64,000 nt of DNA from Populus alba (GCF_005239225.2 NC_133300.1:13731875-13795874), one strand, 5' to 3'; positions 1 to 11,180 are shown, counted from the first letter of the stretch. Notes: generated by a model from the letters alone, not told the origin. Numbers and translations are program-made.

Positions 1-856
1 TTTTTTTTTTTTTTTAATTTCTTCGTTGTTTCTTTTAATAATGAAACGAAAAAGTCAATTGACATGATGTGTAGAATCGTCGTAGATGTGGACAAATTAA
101 ATTAGCTAGTGACGATTAATCATCATTAGAAAGATATTAAATTGGAGTGGTCTCAATTGATCAGACCCGCCATTGGAGAGCTTGAAATAGCGAAGGATTG
201 TCTGGGAAAAGATAAACGAAAAAGACAAGGCTCAATTAGTGTGATTGGCTGAGCATGTGGACTTATCTCTACCTGCAATTTTTGATTGCCGGAAACTGAT
301 TACGATCGTAGTGACTAGTTATATTCATGCAATTATGAGAGGGTCTCATTAAGCTGGCGGGGAGATCTTGATTTCCACTTTCAATCAAAGCAAAATGATC
401 TTGTTTTTTCCATCAAAAATTAATTACTGTTTGATATCATTGTGAGTTTTGATTTTTAAAATGCTTAAATTTTTTTTTTTAAGATATTAAATTAATATTT
501 TTTTCCAAAAATAATTCCCTTTCTTAAAATTTATTTTTTTAAAAAGAAATTATTTAGAAACAATACGTGAAGCAAGAAAAATAGCACCATCACTTGAAAT
601 TGCTACCCAACCCTACGATATTTCCCTTGCTTTTAGATCTCTGATGGTTCTATAATTAAATATTCTTGGTATGACTGATTTTGCCAAATATATTGCGCAA
701 CAACCATATATATTTTGTTAACATCTAGTAATTTCAAATTAGTTTTGATGGCACTTCATTTTTTTAAAGAATAAGAAGAAGGAGGAGAATAGTTTTGATG
801 GATATTGAAAAGAAAGACAATAATTTCCTTCAAAATGAGCTGGGAGGAATCTTCCT

Positions 857-917
<61 letters not shown>

Positions 918-2320
918 CAAAACATCCCAAATTATTAATGTTTCACCTAGTATATCCAAATTGTTGTACACAAACCCTTAATCAGCTTCATCTTCATGCA
1001 CTAAAATAAACGTTAATTAGCTCTAAAATTAGTTGTTGTCTAAAAATCCGTAAAATAAAAACAAAGCACAAATGATATTTACGTGGTTTAAGCTAAGACC
1101 TACGTCCCTCCAAACTGCCCATTGATTCCATTAAAATGAAAATGAATTAATACAACGTATCCAAATCCCAAAAGCCGATTATATTTTTAACCTTAATTTT
1201 TAACTAATTAAATATTAAAAAATAAAATTAATAAAACATCCTGACAATTCCAATAACATAATGAAAATGAAGTTTTAATAGTTACGAGGCTTTGTATGCA
1301 CCACTAGAAGGTTGTGAGCATTTCTTCTTGATAACTTTTTCATCTAAATAATATTTTATATTTATTAGAAGATTAAATTATCCTCACTTCACTCTATGCA
1401 AATTTTACATGAAGCTCAAATAAGCTAGCTTCCTATTACTGTACTCCATTTTCGTTATATATAAAGACTGGAGTACACTAATAATATTTCTTAGGAGTAT
1501 AAAGTAAGGTTAACAGCTAGCTTGGAATCATAAATACAGTGGAATTAATAATTGGTAGGGAAGAAAGTACCAACACCACTCTTCAGATAAACCCTAGCTA
1601 GCTAGGCTAATATATACTGTCATCACCTTCCTCCAAGACGACATTAATTAGATATTTGGATTATTGGATAATTATTATCCGAAAGAAGACAGCAAGTAAC
1701 AAGAACATATCTAGAAAAAGTTAGCCAAAGCCTAATAATGCCTAATCCAAGGGTCTTGCTATCAAATTATGATGCGACCATCGCTACAATCGTGGCCATG
1801 AAAGCAAGGAGAGTGATCAACACTGATATTTTAGTCTTCAAGTCAAGACAAGGACGAGGTGTTTGATGGCATGACATGTTTTTCACTTGAAAACACATTA
1901 TTAAAATCTTAAATTAAGACAAGAAGACAACCATCGAGGGATCCTTCTGATGATGAAGTCTCATTAAACTTACACACGTGTGCAGCAGAGTTATTCTCTC
2001 TCGGGATTATGTGCATGAACTCACCACATTAAATAATAATCAGTGCAAGTTTTGGTGAAAAGTCAAGAACAATGAGTCCTTGGCTTCTAATCGAAGGATG
2101 AGCAATGGGGTCTGGTTGCTTTGGGAGTATCCCCAGCGTCTGTGGATGGTTTCTTTGATTCAGTTTTGACCAGCCATCTTATCAAAATCTAAGGGAGCCT
2201 TCGTTTATAGTCCAATGGGTTCTGAATCACAATCCAATTCAAATGATATGTTTGGAATCTCTAATCATTCCCCTTGAAAAGAAGAAGAAGCTGTGTTTAA
2301 TTAAGTGTTAGATATTATTA
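1..2320. other. AT-rich intergenic, no gene seen
   Basis: No open frame here resembles a protein. The stretch opens with a poly-T run at the window edge and holds a long TA microsatellite near 859-912. A G-box (CACGTG) lies at 1975-1980. A segment around 1070-1105 resembles a phrase common in plant repeats (tttacgtggttt followed by a cctacgtcc motif), so part of it is probably old transposon sequence. Confidence 0.5.
859..912. repeat. (TA)n microsatellite
   Basis: Uninterrupted TA dinucleotide run of about 26 units, read directly. The 63-residue open frame crossing it on the minus strand (alternating Ile-Tyr) is an artefact of the repeat. Confidence 0.95.
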
Positions 2321-2324
2321 TTTG

Positions 2325-3850
2325 TTGTTGATATGTTGTTCTCACGTAGGGTATAAGAAAGACAACAAGTAATATCAAATTAATTTTGCAGAATAAGATT
2401 TATGCAAAAACTTCAACTCAGAATTTTATTGTTTAGTATTTTTTTTTTTGGATTAAAAATCCATACTGCAACTCTTTTAATCTATTTATATATATTAGAA
2501 AAGACATTCTAAACAAAACTCATAAAAAAAAAAAAGTTAAATAAATCCATATTGCAACTCTTGAAAGCTTATTTGAAAGCTCTTTTCAGCCTTAATGGCT
2601 GCTATGTTTTAATCTTATATGAAACATGACTTCTAAAATTTCATGATAAACTTTTAGTCCAATTCAATAATCAAATTAAAAATCTCATGTATCAGTTTAT
2701 TTGGGGTTGGAGAGAACTTGTACTCTAGTTTAAATTGTTATTGTCTCTATTTCATGGATATCTAATTAAAAACTTTTAATCATTTATATGATCAATATTT
2801 TTATTAGAAACATCATACCTACCAGCAGAAACTCCAAACCATATACAACACTAGAGATAATGATTTTCCTCATTGGTCAATCTAAATCTTTCTCATTCTT
2901 CACTACATGTGCCATATTAGAATCTTTAAACTAAAGATTGAATTAAAAATCCAACATAACATTATTGTCCTTCACAAAAATTAGGATGTTTTGTTGTGAC
3001 AACACATCTTTGTTGACAACACCAAAACCACCTTGAGATTCTTCAAGCATTAAATTTGCAAACTTGATTGTTGGCAATAAACAATATGTTGGTTCATTAA
3101 TTTTTTTTGTGGATAAAATTATTTCTTACTACAATATCTTTAAAGTTAGCTCTAAGGAAATATTTTGGAGTATAAAAAAAGTATATAAAGAATTCTTCAC
3201 TTTCATGAGAGAGTTCTTATAGTTCCCAACTTATAAAAATCTTAGGATTTGTGTAACCCTGAAGTTTAATGCCATCTTGAGCTTCTTTCTTGTAAAATTT
3301 TGGTGGTCCATTCTAATAAAAAAAATACTAGAATAATAAAAAAAAAATAGTTTCAATGTCATTTAACAACTAACTACTAGAAAGTTTTAGGCTCTAATAT
3401 CAACTAATACTGACAAAGAAAACACAAGAAAGACAACAAGAACACGTAACACAAAATTCTACTGAATAGGGTCATCATACAAAAATTCTAATTCAAAATT
3501 TTATTAATCAATATTTTTCTCTAGTAAAAACTCTATGTTATAACTATTTTAGGTACTTATATACTAGGATAATTTTCCTAAAAAAAACTGAAAAAAATAA
3601 TAAAAGTGTTATAAAAAAAAAAAAAAATCATAAATCAACTAAGAAGTTTCTGAACTTTATTTGAAGTCTTTCTAGACTTCAGATGGCTACAAGATTTTAA
3701 CTTAAAAAAAAAAGGTATTTTAGAATCTCCTAACAAATTCTTAACTTGAATTAATGATCATATTAAAACTTATGCTTATTAACATAAGGTTGTGTGTTAA
3801 AGAAAAATCTCATGCATCAATCATATATTAAAAAATAAACAAAGGTAAAT
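2325..3850 (-). mobile_element. decayed LTR-element remnant with diverged direct repeats
   Basis: Two diverged direct copies are visible at about 2335-2720 and 3405-3830. Both contain an 'aagacaacaag' phrase, then 'aaaattttatt', 'ctcttttcagcc'/'gtctttctagac', and end near 'aaaatctcatg.atca'. On the minus strand, just inside the right-hand copy (about 3385-3402), is a primer-binding-site-like string, ttgatattagagcc, close to the initiator-Met complement tggtatcagagcc. That arrangement (LTR, PBS, short interior, LTR) suggests an old minus-strand LTR retroelement whose roughly 650-bp interior has no readable protein. Divergence is high, so the boundaries are approximate. Confidence 0.4.
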
Positions 3851-4111
3851 AAATATAAAATCAGATAGTAAATTTTTTGAAAGAAAGATGTTTAAATTGA
3901 ATTATACTCTAATGTGCGTGAGTATAAATGTATTATAATGAGTACCACTTGGTTCGCATTACCACCGTACGACCTTATAAATAAAATGCATCTGAAGAGT
4001 TTTCTTCTTGAGAGCGACTGAAAAGGATGACAAAACTACCTTTTTCCTAGGAATCCAAGGGAGTCGAAGCATGATATGACTTGGTGAATATCTTGAGTAA
4101 ACCTAACATAT

Positions 4112-4189
4112 TGTTAGAGAATAATATAAATGATATCCCACGATCTCACCTAACAACTTGAGCTATTGGGTAAAGATGGTTCTCTGATA
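4112..4189 (+). repeat. TRIM LTR copy 1
   Basis: 78-bp terminal repeat, TG...TA, followed directly by the primer-binding-site-like sequence at 4190. Confidence 0.7.
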
Positions 4190-4320
4190 TAGTATTAGAG
4201 CCTTGATGACCAAGAGGTCATGAGTTCGAATCTCACCACCCCCATTTATTTTTTAAAATTAAGCATAAGGTAATGTGGGTCTATGCAAGATTTAAGTCCA
4301 AAGTTTTTCACTTGAGGAGG

Positions 4321-4400
4321 TGTATTAGAGAATAATACAAAGCATATCTTGGGATCTCACCTAATAGCTTAAGCTTTTAGGTTGAATTGGTTCTTTACCA
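4321..4400 (+). repeat. TRIM LTR copy 2 (shared middle LTR)
   Basis: 80-bp repeat, TG...CA, sitting between a polypurine stretch and a second primer-binding site. It serves as both the 3' LTR of unit 1 and the 5' LTR of unit 2. Confidence 0.7.
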
Positions 4401-4536
4401 TGGTATTAGAGCCTTAATGACTAAGCGGTTATGAGTTTGAATCTTACAATTCCTATTTATTTGATAACAAATTAAGCACATGGTAGTATGAGCTTGTGTA
4501 AGTTTCAAGCTCAAAAGGTTTTAACTTGAGAGGGAG

Positions 4537-4614
4537 TGTTAGATAATAATATAAATCATATCTTGAGACCTCACCTAATAACTTAAGTTTTTGAGCTGAA
4601 ATGGTTTTTTGACA
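4537..4614 (+). repeat. TRIM LTR copy 3
   Basis: 78-bp terminal repeat, TG...CA, followed by catac, which nearly repeats the catat in front of copy 1. Confidence 0.7.
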
Positions 4615-4619
4615 CATAC

Positions 4620-7517
4620 CTCAACCAACTACAAAAATAAATTATACATACATTAAATACATATACATTCAATGCTTGGTATTCCTTAACAATGTAAACA
4701 GTTGTCTTTATTAAGTGGATAATGCCCATGACTTCAACATTATCTCTTAACAAGGATTAAGGTTATTATCTCCTAGTGATGTGATGATCTATAAGCATAG
4801 AGGAAACATGGGCTAACCTTTTTTCTCTTTTACTCTATGCAAGTTGCCTACTCATAACTATATAAACAACCATGAGACTTAGAGGTAAAGGGTTTTGAAC
4901 TTCATCTTTTTCAACCTTCCTCTTCACTCTTAACTCATAAAAATATACAACACACACTACATTACCTGTCCAAACTTTTGTTTATAAACATCAAAGGATA
5001 CCCAACCTTTCAAAGTGGCTTGTTTTATAGGAATTCTAGCCCACAACTCTATATTTACAATGAAAAATGTTACATATAACCTAAATCTTTATAAAAAAAT
5101 TTCTCTGAACTCATCAAAAGTTTTTGGGTTGTTATAATGTTGACATTATAGTAAACACTAGTAACCATTAAACCATTATATTTGAGTTTAGCGGATCAAT
5201 TTTCATTATTTTTTTTAAAAATTCAATAATTTACTATACTTGTCCCAACTATTTTCTTTGAATTTTGTGCCATGTTAGAGGGTTGCATATATATATATAT
5301 AAACTTTTAGATACACACATTATACAAATCATTTTCAATCCCACCTAATATGGGCATATCCTTTTAGATGACCAACAACACCAGCTGTAAATCCCAAGTC
5401 CTGGCTCGCTGGCAGCCAATCTAAAAACACACCATCATTTTGATACAAATATAATTAATAATAAGCACAATGGTCAATTTCTAACATCTAAAAAAACATG
5501 AAAAGTGCGGACATACACATAGCAAAACCATCTTTAGGGTTAAAAATGTTGGATTCTGTGATAAAGATTTGTTTTATGAGCCTATTTAATATTTCAACTG
5601 CTTTGTTAGGATTAGGTCTTGATTTTTTCTAGACTTAATCTTTGGGCCAAGTTTCTTCAATTAATTAAGTTATTCAGTTCATTTAAAAAAAAAATTAACA
5701 AAACACTAAGCTATGGCTAGATTTATTGTTCACTCTCTCACATTCCATTGTGAATTAGAGTAATGGAGTTTTTTTTTTTCTTTTAACTCTCAAACTTTTT
5801 TTTGGCTTTATTGAGTCCTTACGAGGACAAATTGGTGGCCAACTGCTTCCAATTTATTAAGAAATGTCACAATTAAAAAACCTAGAATCAAAGTAAAAAA
5901 GAAGGAGAAATTAGGTGGCAAACTCATACATGGTGAAAAAAGTTTAAATTAGTCATCCTTCTTTTTGAATTAAAACTTTTTGATCCCTTTAGTTTTAGAA
6001 AATTGAACTTCAGTACAAAATTTTATTTTGCCTATTTTTTTAGTTCTTGATTTAAGAGAGGAGAGAAAAAGTTGTTGGTTGACACCAATTTCAACCACCA
6101 AAAAATCATTCTTGGTATCAACGAGTTTCATTTGACGAGAGTGTTCTAATGAGGTGTTATTTTACCTTCAAATTACCCGAGAAAGAAGATATGATTTTGG
6201 GAAGTTTTTGGCTTTCGATTTGAATTTTTGTATTTAGACTATTTTTTAGGTTATTTGAAGGAATAAATGGGTTTATTTAGGTCTTTAAGGTTTTTTAGAT
6301 GTTTTTTGGATCCAAATATGGTTGAAAATAGATTTTTAGATGTAAAACATCTGATTTGACTTCTAAGCAACCTCTAATCGCTAGAATCTAGGCGACGTAT
6401 AGCCAACTATTTTTTTCTTTAAAAAAATCAGGGGCAAATGATGCATCGTTTGCCTTTTTATTTTTTTTTTTCAAAACAAAAGTCCAGGCAGGGAGGTTGA
6501 GTTGGAGGACCTTTGTACTTGGGCCTTTTGGCCACAACAAAAAATGCCCAAGCCCGCACACCTAGGCCTTTTCTTGTTTCTGTGTTTTCTTTTTGTACTT
6601 TAGTTTTTTTTTTTTTTTGAATTTTATCTTCTTTTTTTGAATTTTTTTAATTTTATCCTCAAATATTTAGTTTATTTTTAATCGGTCTTTCTTATTGTTG
6701 TTGTTGTTGTTATTAATTTTTTCTTTATATGTTATAGTCTCAAATAAATATTCAATTATTTAATTGATGTTTGATTTTATATACTTTTATTTTTTTCATA
6801 TATCGAGTAATTTTTTTTAACTCATTGAATTAATCGGATCACTTCAAGTTACCCTCTAGATGTTATATTTATTTTTATGTATACTAGAAAGCATGTTAGT
6901 GGTGCTTTCTTTTTTGAAAAAAAAAACTAATCTAACCCGTAAAGTAACACAAGCAAACACAATAGAAGGATTCTAATAACCGTTCAACCCATCTGATCAA
7001 AACATTAAGAATTGACTATACACTGCATTGCTACAAGTTTAGCACCAAAATTTATGAATTTGTTGTCGAAAGGCTTTGCATTATTTAGAAGGAAGCTTTA
7101 TTTCACTAAACATGATTAATAAAAATGAAATAAAATAGCATAATATAATGTCCAATCCCTAAATTAAAGACTAACATACAATATAAAATTGACTAAACCT
7201 AAAGAAATCTAAAATTAAGTTACCATCCATCAATGTTGTGTAAGTTTTTGAAGATTTTAACAAATTTCTTTATTAACTTATTTATGCTTTGATTTTTGTT
7301 GGAATAAAGTTTTTCTTACAGGGAAAAAAAAAAAAAAAAACATTGTTCAATCTCAAAGTGTTGTTTACTAGCAATTTGGCCTCACAACTCGAATTAGAAC
7401 ATGAGCCCAAACTAAAAAAATCAATGAAGAATAAAAAAAAAATCAAAGTGAATATTTATCATGAATCCTTTAGTTTGGTTGCGTGAAATCCTGTATAGAG
7501 AAATACAAAGACTAAAA
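4620..7517. other. AT-rich intergenic, no gene seen
   Basis: No coding sequence recognised. Poly-T and poly-A tracts are frequent and a short TA run lies near 5290-5301. The part from about 5930 to 6660 has a distinctive 'cccaagcccgcacacctaggcc' type of composition that looks like degraded long-terminal-repeat DNA, but I could not find its ends. Confidence 0.4.
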
Positions 7518-7518
7518 T

Positions 7519-7870
7519 TAGAGTTGATTATTTTCGGTTTAGTTCAGTTTTATAAAAATAAAGTAGCTAAACTGATTTTTTTGTACAAAAACCAAAACCT
7601 GTTCAAATCGATCGATTTTGGTTTTTAGGACAAAAACCGATTCAAACTGGTTTGACTCGTTTTTTTTCTGGTTTTTTTCGGTTTGGGTTTGGTTTGGTTT
7701 GGTTTTTTTGGTTTTGAGCTTATAAAACCGAAACCGAATCGGTCCGTTTTTTTTTTAAATTTTAATCAGTTTAATCAGTTTTTTTTCACGTTTGGTTTTT
7801 TTTACAATTTGATTTTTTCAATTATTTTTTTCTAGTTTTCTCGATTTAATTAATTTTTTTGATTTTTTTA
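7519..7870 (-). repeat. CCGGTT/CGGTTT-rich repeat, relative of the insertion at 42023
   Basis: Starts gagttgattattttcggttt and continues with dense ggtttggttt, aaaaaccg and accgaaaccgaatcgg strings. The start matches the minus-strand terminus of the 42023-43061 insertion (gagctgagcatttttggttc) at most positions, so the two are probably the same element family. No second boundary or target-site duplication was identified. Confidence 0.5.
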
Positions 7871-8117
7871 CTTACCCTTAGCCAAAACAAAAGAGAGGTA
7901 AGAACTTCAATTTGTTTCCAACTTAAGTTTTCTATAAAATATGTTTCTGGTAAAAAAAAAAAAAAAGTTACCATTTTCCAAGATTAATAAAACTGCCAAT
8001 AATGCGGATGAATTTTTATTTAAAAACTTATTTGTTTTAAAAACATATTTTTTAAAATTATTATTATTTTTTTATTTCAAATTAATTTTTTTTTATCAGT
8101 AAAACCAACTATTTGTA

Positions 8118-8267
8118 CCGTTGAGGTGGCTAAAAATTAAAATTGGGTCCGGCTCAATTCCAATTTGTGTTTTTGGGTAGAATAGAATTGAAAATTCGAA
8201 CGTTGCCAACTGACCTTTCAAATCTCAACGGTGCTTCTCTCCTGACAGAGCCCTAAATTGTACCGTT
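8118..8267 (+). promoter_or_regulatory. three AACGG (MSA-core-like) motifs upstream of the 8500 gene
   Basis: The core AACGG, or its complement CCGTT, occurs at 8118-8122 (minus), 8227-8231 (plus, in tctcaacggtg) and 8263-8267 (minus). The first and third sit in an identical ttgtaccgttg context. AACGG is the core of the M-phase-specific activator bound by three-repeat MYB proteins in plants. All three lie within 390 bp of the start codon. A function in this promoter is inferred, not shown. Confidence 0.45.
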
Positions 8268-8339
8268 GGAAACACATACATGCATTGTTACTTTCTTCCC
8301 ATTTTTAAATCCTTCTTCAGATTCCTCAACATCCCTGAG

Positions 8340-8373
<34 letters not shown>
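8340..8373. repeat. (CT)n microsatellite in the probable 5' UTR
   Basis: Run of CT dinucleotides about 130 bp upstream of the start codon at 8500. CT-rich leaders are common in plant genes. Confidence 0.85.
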
Positions 8374-8375
<2 letters not shown>

Positions 8376-8499
8376 GTTCCTTCTCAACAAACTGTCTGCC
8401 ATAAATTCGGTTTCTTCTTTTTGGGCACCTTAATTAATATCCTTTTTTCTTTTTTTTATCAAACAAGAGTGGTTTTTTTCAGTGCTACAGAGCTGACCC

Positions 8500-9061
8500 A
8501 TGGAGAACATACTCTGTTCTGTGGACAATATGCAAGAAACGCCAATTAAGAGCCTAATTCAATCAAAACCCAACAATTTGGAATGCATAACACCATCAAT
8601 GGAAGATCAAGAGATGGATAAAAAATCTGAGAATTCAAGCAAGGATTTGCGCAAAAGTGGCACCCCAGATCCTCTCAAAGTTCCCAAGGCATTTAAGTAC
8701 CCTGAAAGGTACAGAAGCCCAACTGATCTTATGATCTCACCCATTACAAAGGGCATTCTTGCAAGAAACAAGAAGGGCGGTGCGCTCTTGCCACCAAGTT
8801 GGAATCAGCCTAAGGTAAGATTAAATCCCGTTACTGGTTTTTTTTATTTCTTGATTAATTAATCATGGGATTATTTAAAATGTGATATTAGATGCCAGTT
8901 CTTCGTGTGGGAAATTATTTTATTTCTGTAGCATAAAGTTCTGTCTTCTTCTTATTTTATTTTGTGGGTACGGTGCATGAACTGAATTTTGATTTTTGTC
9001 AACGTGCCAGGTTCAAGATGTAGAAACTCAGGATGTGGTGCCTTTCAAAATTGAGTTATAG
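8500..9061 (+). CDS. small plant protein of unknown function (121 aa, two exons)
   Basis: Exon 1 is 8500-8814 and exon 2 is 9011-9061. The splice sites are aag|gtaaga and gccag|gtt, phase 0, and the stop is TAG at 9059-9061. The predicted protein has 121 residues. The first half is Ser/Lys-rich and presumably disordered. The second half contains a compact, conserved-looking block, PERYRSPTDLMISPITKGIL, followed by a basic segment and LLPPSWNQPK. SP and TP dipeptides (TPDP, RSPT, ISPI) could be proline-directed kinase sites. I see no signal peptide, membrane segment or known domain, and I do not recognise the family. Three AACGG motifs upstream hint at G2/M expression. The start is the first ATG of the frame. 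The exon structure is convincing; the function is unknown. Confidence 0.75.
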
Positions 9062-9569
9062 ACGTTGGAAAATAGATGCTAAATCAGATGGATTCTTGAG
9101 CTTTATGAACTTTGTCTAGATAAATCGTCTTCCATATCATTGCAATCATTTCTATCTGTTTGTAATAACATTATTTAATTCTGAAGTTCATGGGTTGGAT
9201 CGGTTCTACTTTTGAAGGTAAGATCAATAAGCAGACTAGATGAGATTCAATAGGATTTGCCTCCTTTTGGAATTTTGAAAAGAATTCCTGCAATATAGGT
9301 TTGCCTACCTGTATAGAGCTTTCATAACAATAGAAGCCATCATAAATGGTATGCCGTGGTGGAAGCAGAGGGTAACATATATAATAATAATAATAATTAA
9401 TCAAAATCAAAGCATTGTTAGTTGGATCACATTCTGTGATTTTAGAGGAAAATCTCAGAATTTTTTTGAATTCTGTAATTAATCAAAATCAAACCATAAT
9501 ATTTTTTTTGAAATGGTGAAAATTTTAGTATCATACAATAAACAAGCATGTGCTTTTATATTTTAGGTT
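9062..9569. other. 3' flank of the 8500 gene, no further gene
   Basis: Probable 3' UTR followed by AT-rich sequence with a short ATA trinucleotide run near 9381-9397. Nothing else is recognisable. Confidence 0.5.
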
Positions 9570-10260
9570 ATGCTTCACAAAATCTTAAAATACACATCAT
9601 ATCAAATTCAAAAGATAATTTAACATGTTTTTGCTAGAAATGTTCAAGCTTCAATTTATCTTGAGATTGATGATGTAAAATTTTATTTAGTTGCTAATAA
9701 AATTCGGGATAAATCCAAAAGAAAGCAAAAACCTTTTTATTAGGTTTGTTGATAGAAGTAGATTTATACGAAAATATTTTTTTGGATATAGTGTATGACA
9801 ATGATACAACTGTTTTAACTCTTAAAAAAAAGATTCTTTGTTTTATCTCGTCAAAATCTTGGATTTTTTCAAATATTAGAGGTCAAGGATTGAAAGTTTA
9901 TTTCATTAAAGATTACCATTTTATGCATGTTACATGCATTACTTGGCACATCAATTATAATATGTTGTTCACACTTTTTTTTTTTTTTTTTTTTTCAGAA
10001 TTTGATTTTTATTGTCAACATTGTTATGTTTTGCAAGCATAATGATAAATTACAGGTTTTTCAAGCAACTCAAATTGAATATTTAATTGTTGCTGGTGAG
10101 ATTAAAATGGATAAAAAAGCTAAATCAAGTAACTGATTTGAGAGTTTGCGCTTCAAATCAATTTGCATAAAAATGTATAGGGAAAGTTGCTTGGTTTTTG
10201 AGAATATTGCTTCAAGTATCAATTGGTTAAAAGTTATCAAAGTCAACAGATGAAAAATAT
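9570..10260 (+). pseudogene. degenerate hAT transposase (ZMYM1/TTF-type) fragment
   Basis: Conceptual translation across several frames gives an ordered series of pieces resembling the plant hAT transposases usually annotated as 'zinc finger MYM-type protein 1-like'. In order: HTSYQIQKII with a downstream stop; FYLVANKIRDKSKRKQK; a 'DTTVLTLKKKI' piece; 'FSNIRGQGL'; a poly-T tract at about 9968-9989 followed by cag; then 'IFIVNIVMFCKHNDKLQ' and 'QATQIEYLIVAGEI'. The frame is broken by stops and shifts, and no intact catalytic core remains. This is a dead fragment. The order of conserved pieces makes the family call fairly firm; terminal repeats were not found. Confidence 0.6.
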
Positions 10261-10979
10261 CAAAGTCTATAACTTATGGTTAGAGATTTTTACTAAGAAT
10301 TGTTGATTATTTTAAGACAAGATTATGATTAGTACTCAATAAACTTGGTAATTTTTATTTTTCTCTCTTTTACTTGATAGCTTGATCTCTTTGAAGCTTA
10401 CTTAAATGTCACAAGTATAACTAGAAGCACTTAAGCTCGACGAAAATGAAAACAAGAATATATTTTTTGCCGAAAACCAACTAGTTAAAATGATCAAGTC
10501 ATGATGAGTACTCATAAATTCAACACCTATGTTACCTCTTTTTACTTTGTAGCTTGGTATGAAAGAAAATTGCTTAAAGATCTATATAGAAGAGTAAAAA
10601 AAGGAAGAAAAAGAAGTACTTATGCTAGACAAATAGAAAACATGACTCATATTTGATGCGAAAAACATACTGGAAACAAAAATGAAAAAATAGATGTTTA
10701 CCTTTACAAAATTACCACATTGGGTCATCAAATTAAAAAGTTTTAGATGGGCATAAGAAAAACAGTCAGCAAAGTCTATTGAACTTGCTCGGAGAAATGG
10801 TGCATAGCTTATTTTCCTTGTTATATTATTGTCTACAATTGATGAATAGATGAAACATAGAAATAGCCAGTACTTTTTCGATGGAGAAATTTCTTTTTGC
10901 GTTGCGACTTATTTATGTATTTTTATTAAAAATTGTATGCTTAGTTGTTACATGGCGACATTAACTTAGTGTAAATCAA
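10261..10979. other. AT-rich intergenic, no gene seen
   Basis: No protein-like frame. It lies between the hAT fragment and the copia gag remnant and is probably transposon-derived. Confidence 0.4.
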
Positions 10980-11180
10980 GTTTTGTAAATATATTATACT
11001 AGTGAGTAAAGATACTTAGTTTATCATCATAAAAATATGTTAAACAAAAGATGTCCAACAAAAATATGGAGTTTATACATGTTTAAAACTATAATCATGC
11101 AAAAGCATAACTAATGGAAAACATGTTTTTAACATAAATATAATAAAAAGAATTCCAACATGCATACTAAGCATATAAAA
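10971..11180. repeat. direct repeat copy A (about 200 bp)
   Basis: Matches 13571-13780 closely, from aaatcaa.tttgtaaatatat through 'aagatgtccaacaaaaa' to 'aacataaatataataaaaag' and 'catgcatacta'. The pair flanks the minus-strand gag remnant and may be what is left of its LTRs. Confidence 0.7.

Larger units (their letters stand above)
4112..4614 (+). mobile_element. tandem TRIM retroelement (LTR-int-LTR-int-LTR)
   Basis: Three copies of a 78-80 bp terminal repeat lie at 4112-4189, 4321-4400 and 4537-4614. Each starts tgttaga.aataata or a close variant and ends in gata, acca or gaca. The first two are followed at once by a primer-binding-site-like string (tagtattagagcc at 4190-4202, tggtattagagcc at 4401-4413) matching the complement of initiator tRNA-Met. 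Each interior (about 131 and 136 bp) ends in a polypurine stretch (cttgaggagg; cttgagaggga) directly before the next repeat. The outer flanks are catat (4107-4111) and catac (4615-4619), a 4-of-5 match as expected of a target-site duplication. There is no coding capacity. This fits a terminal-repeat retrotransposon in miniature with a duplicated unit. Confidence 0.8.

Noticed and set aside
739..930. 63-residue minus-strand frame with repeated Ile-Tyr
   Set aside because: It is the translation of a TA microsatellite and has no gene context.
4202..4240. A tRNA gene at the T-arm-like sequence
   Set aside because: Only the T-arm and a small stem are present. There is no acceptor stem or anticodon arm, and it sits inside a TRIM element.
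8280..8549. 89-residue plus-strand frame overlapping the start of the 8500 gene
   Set aside because: It runs through a CT microsatellite (Ser-Leu repeats) in the leader, and the splice-consistent frame is the one from 8500.
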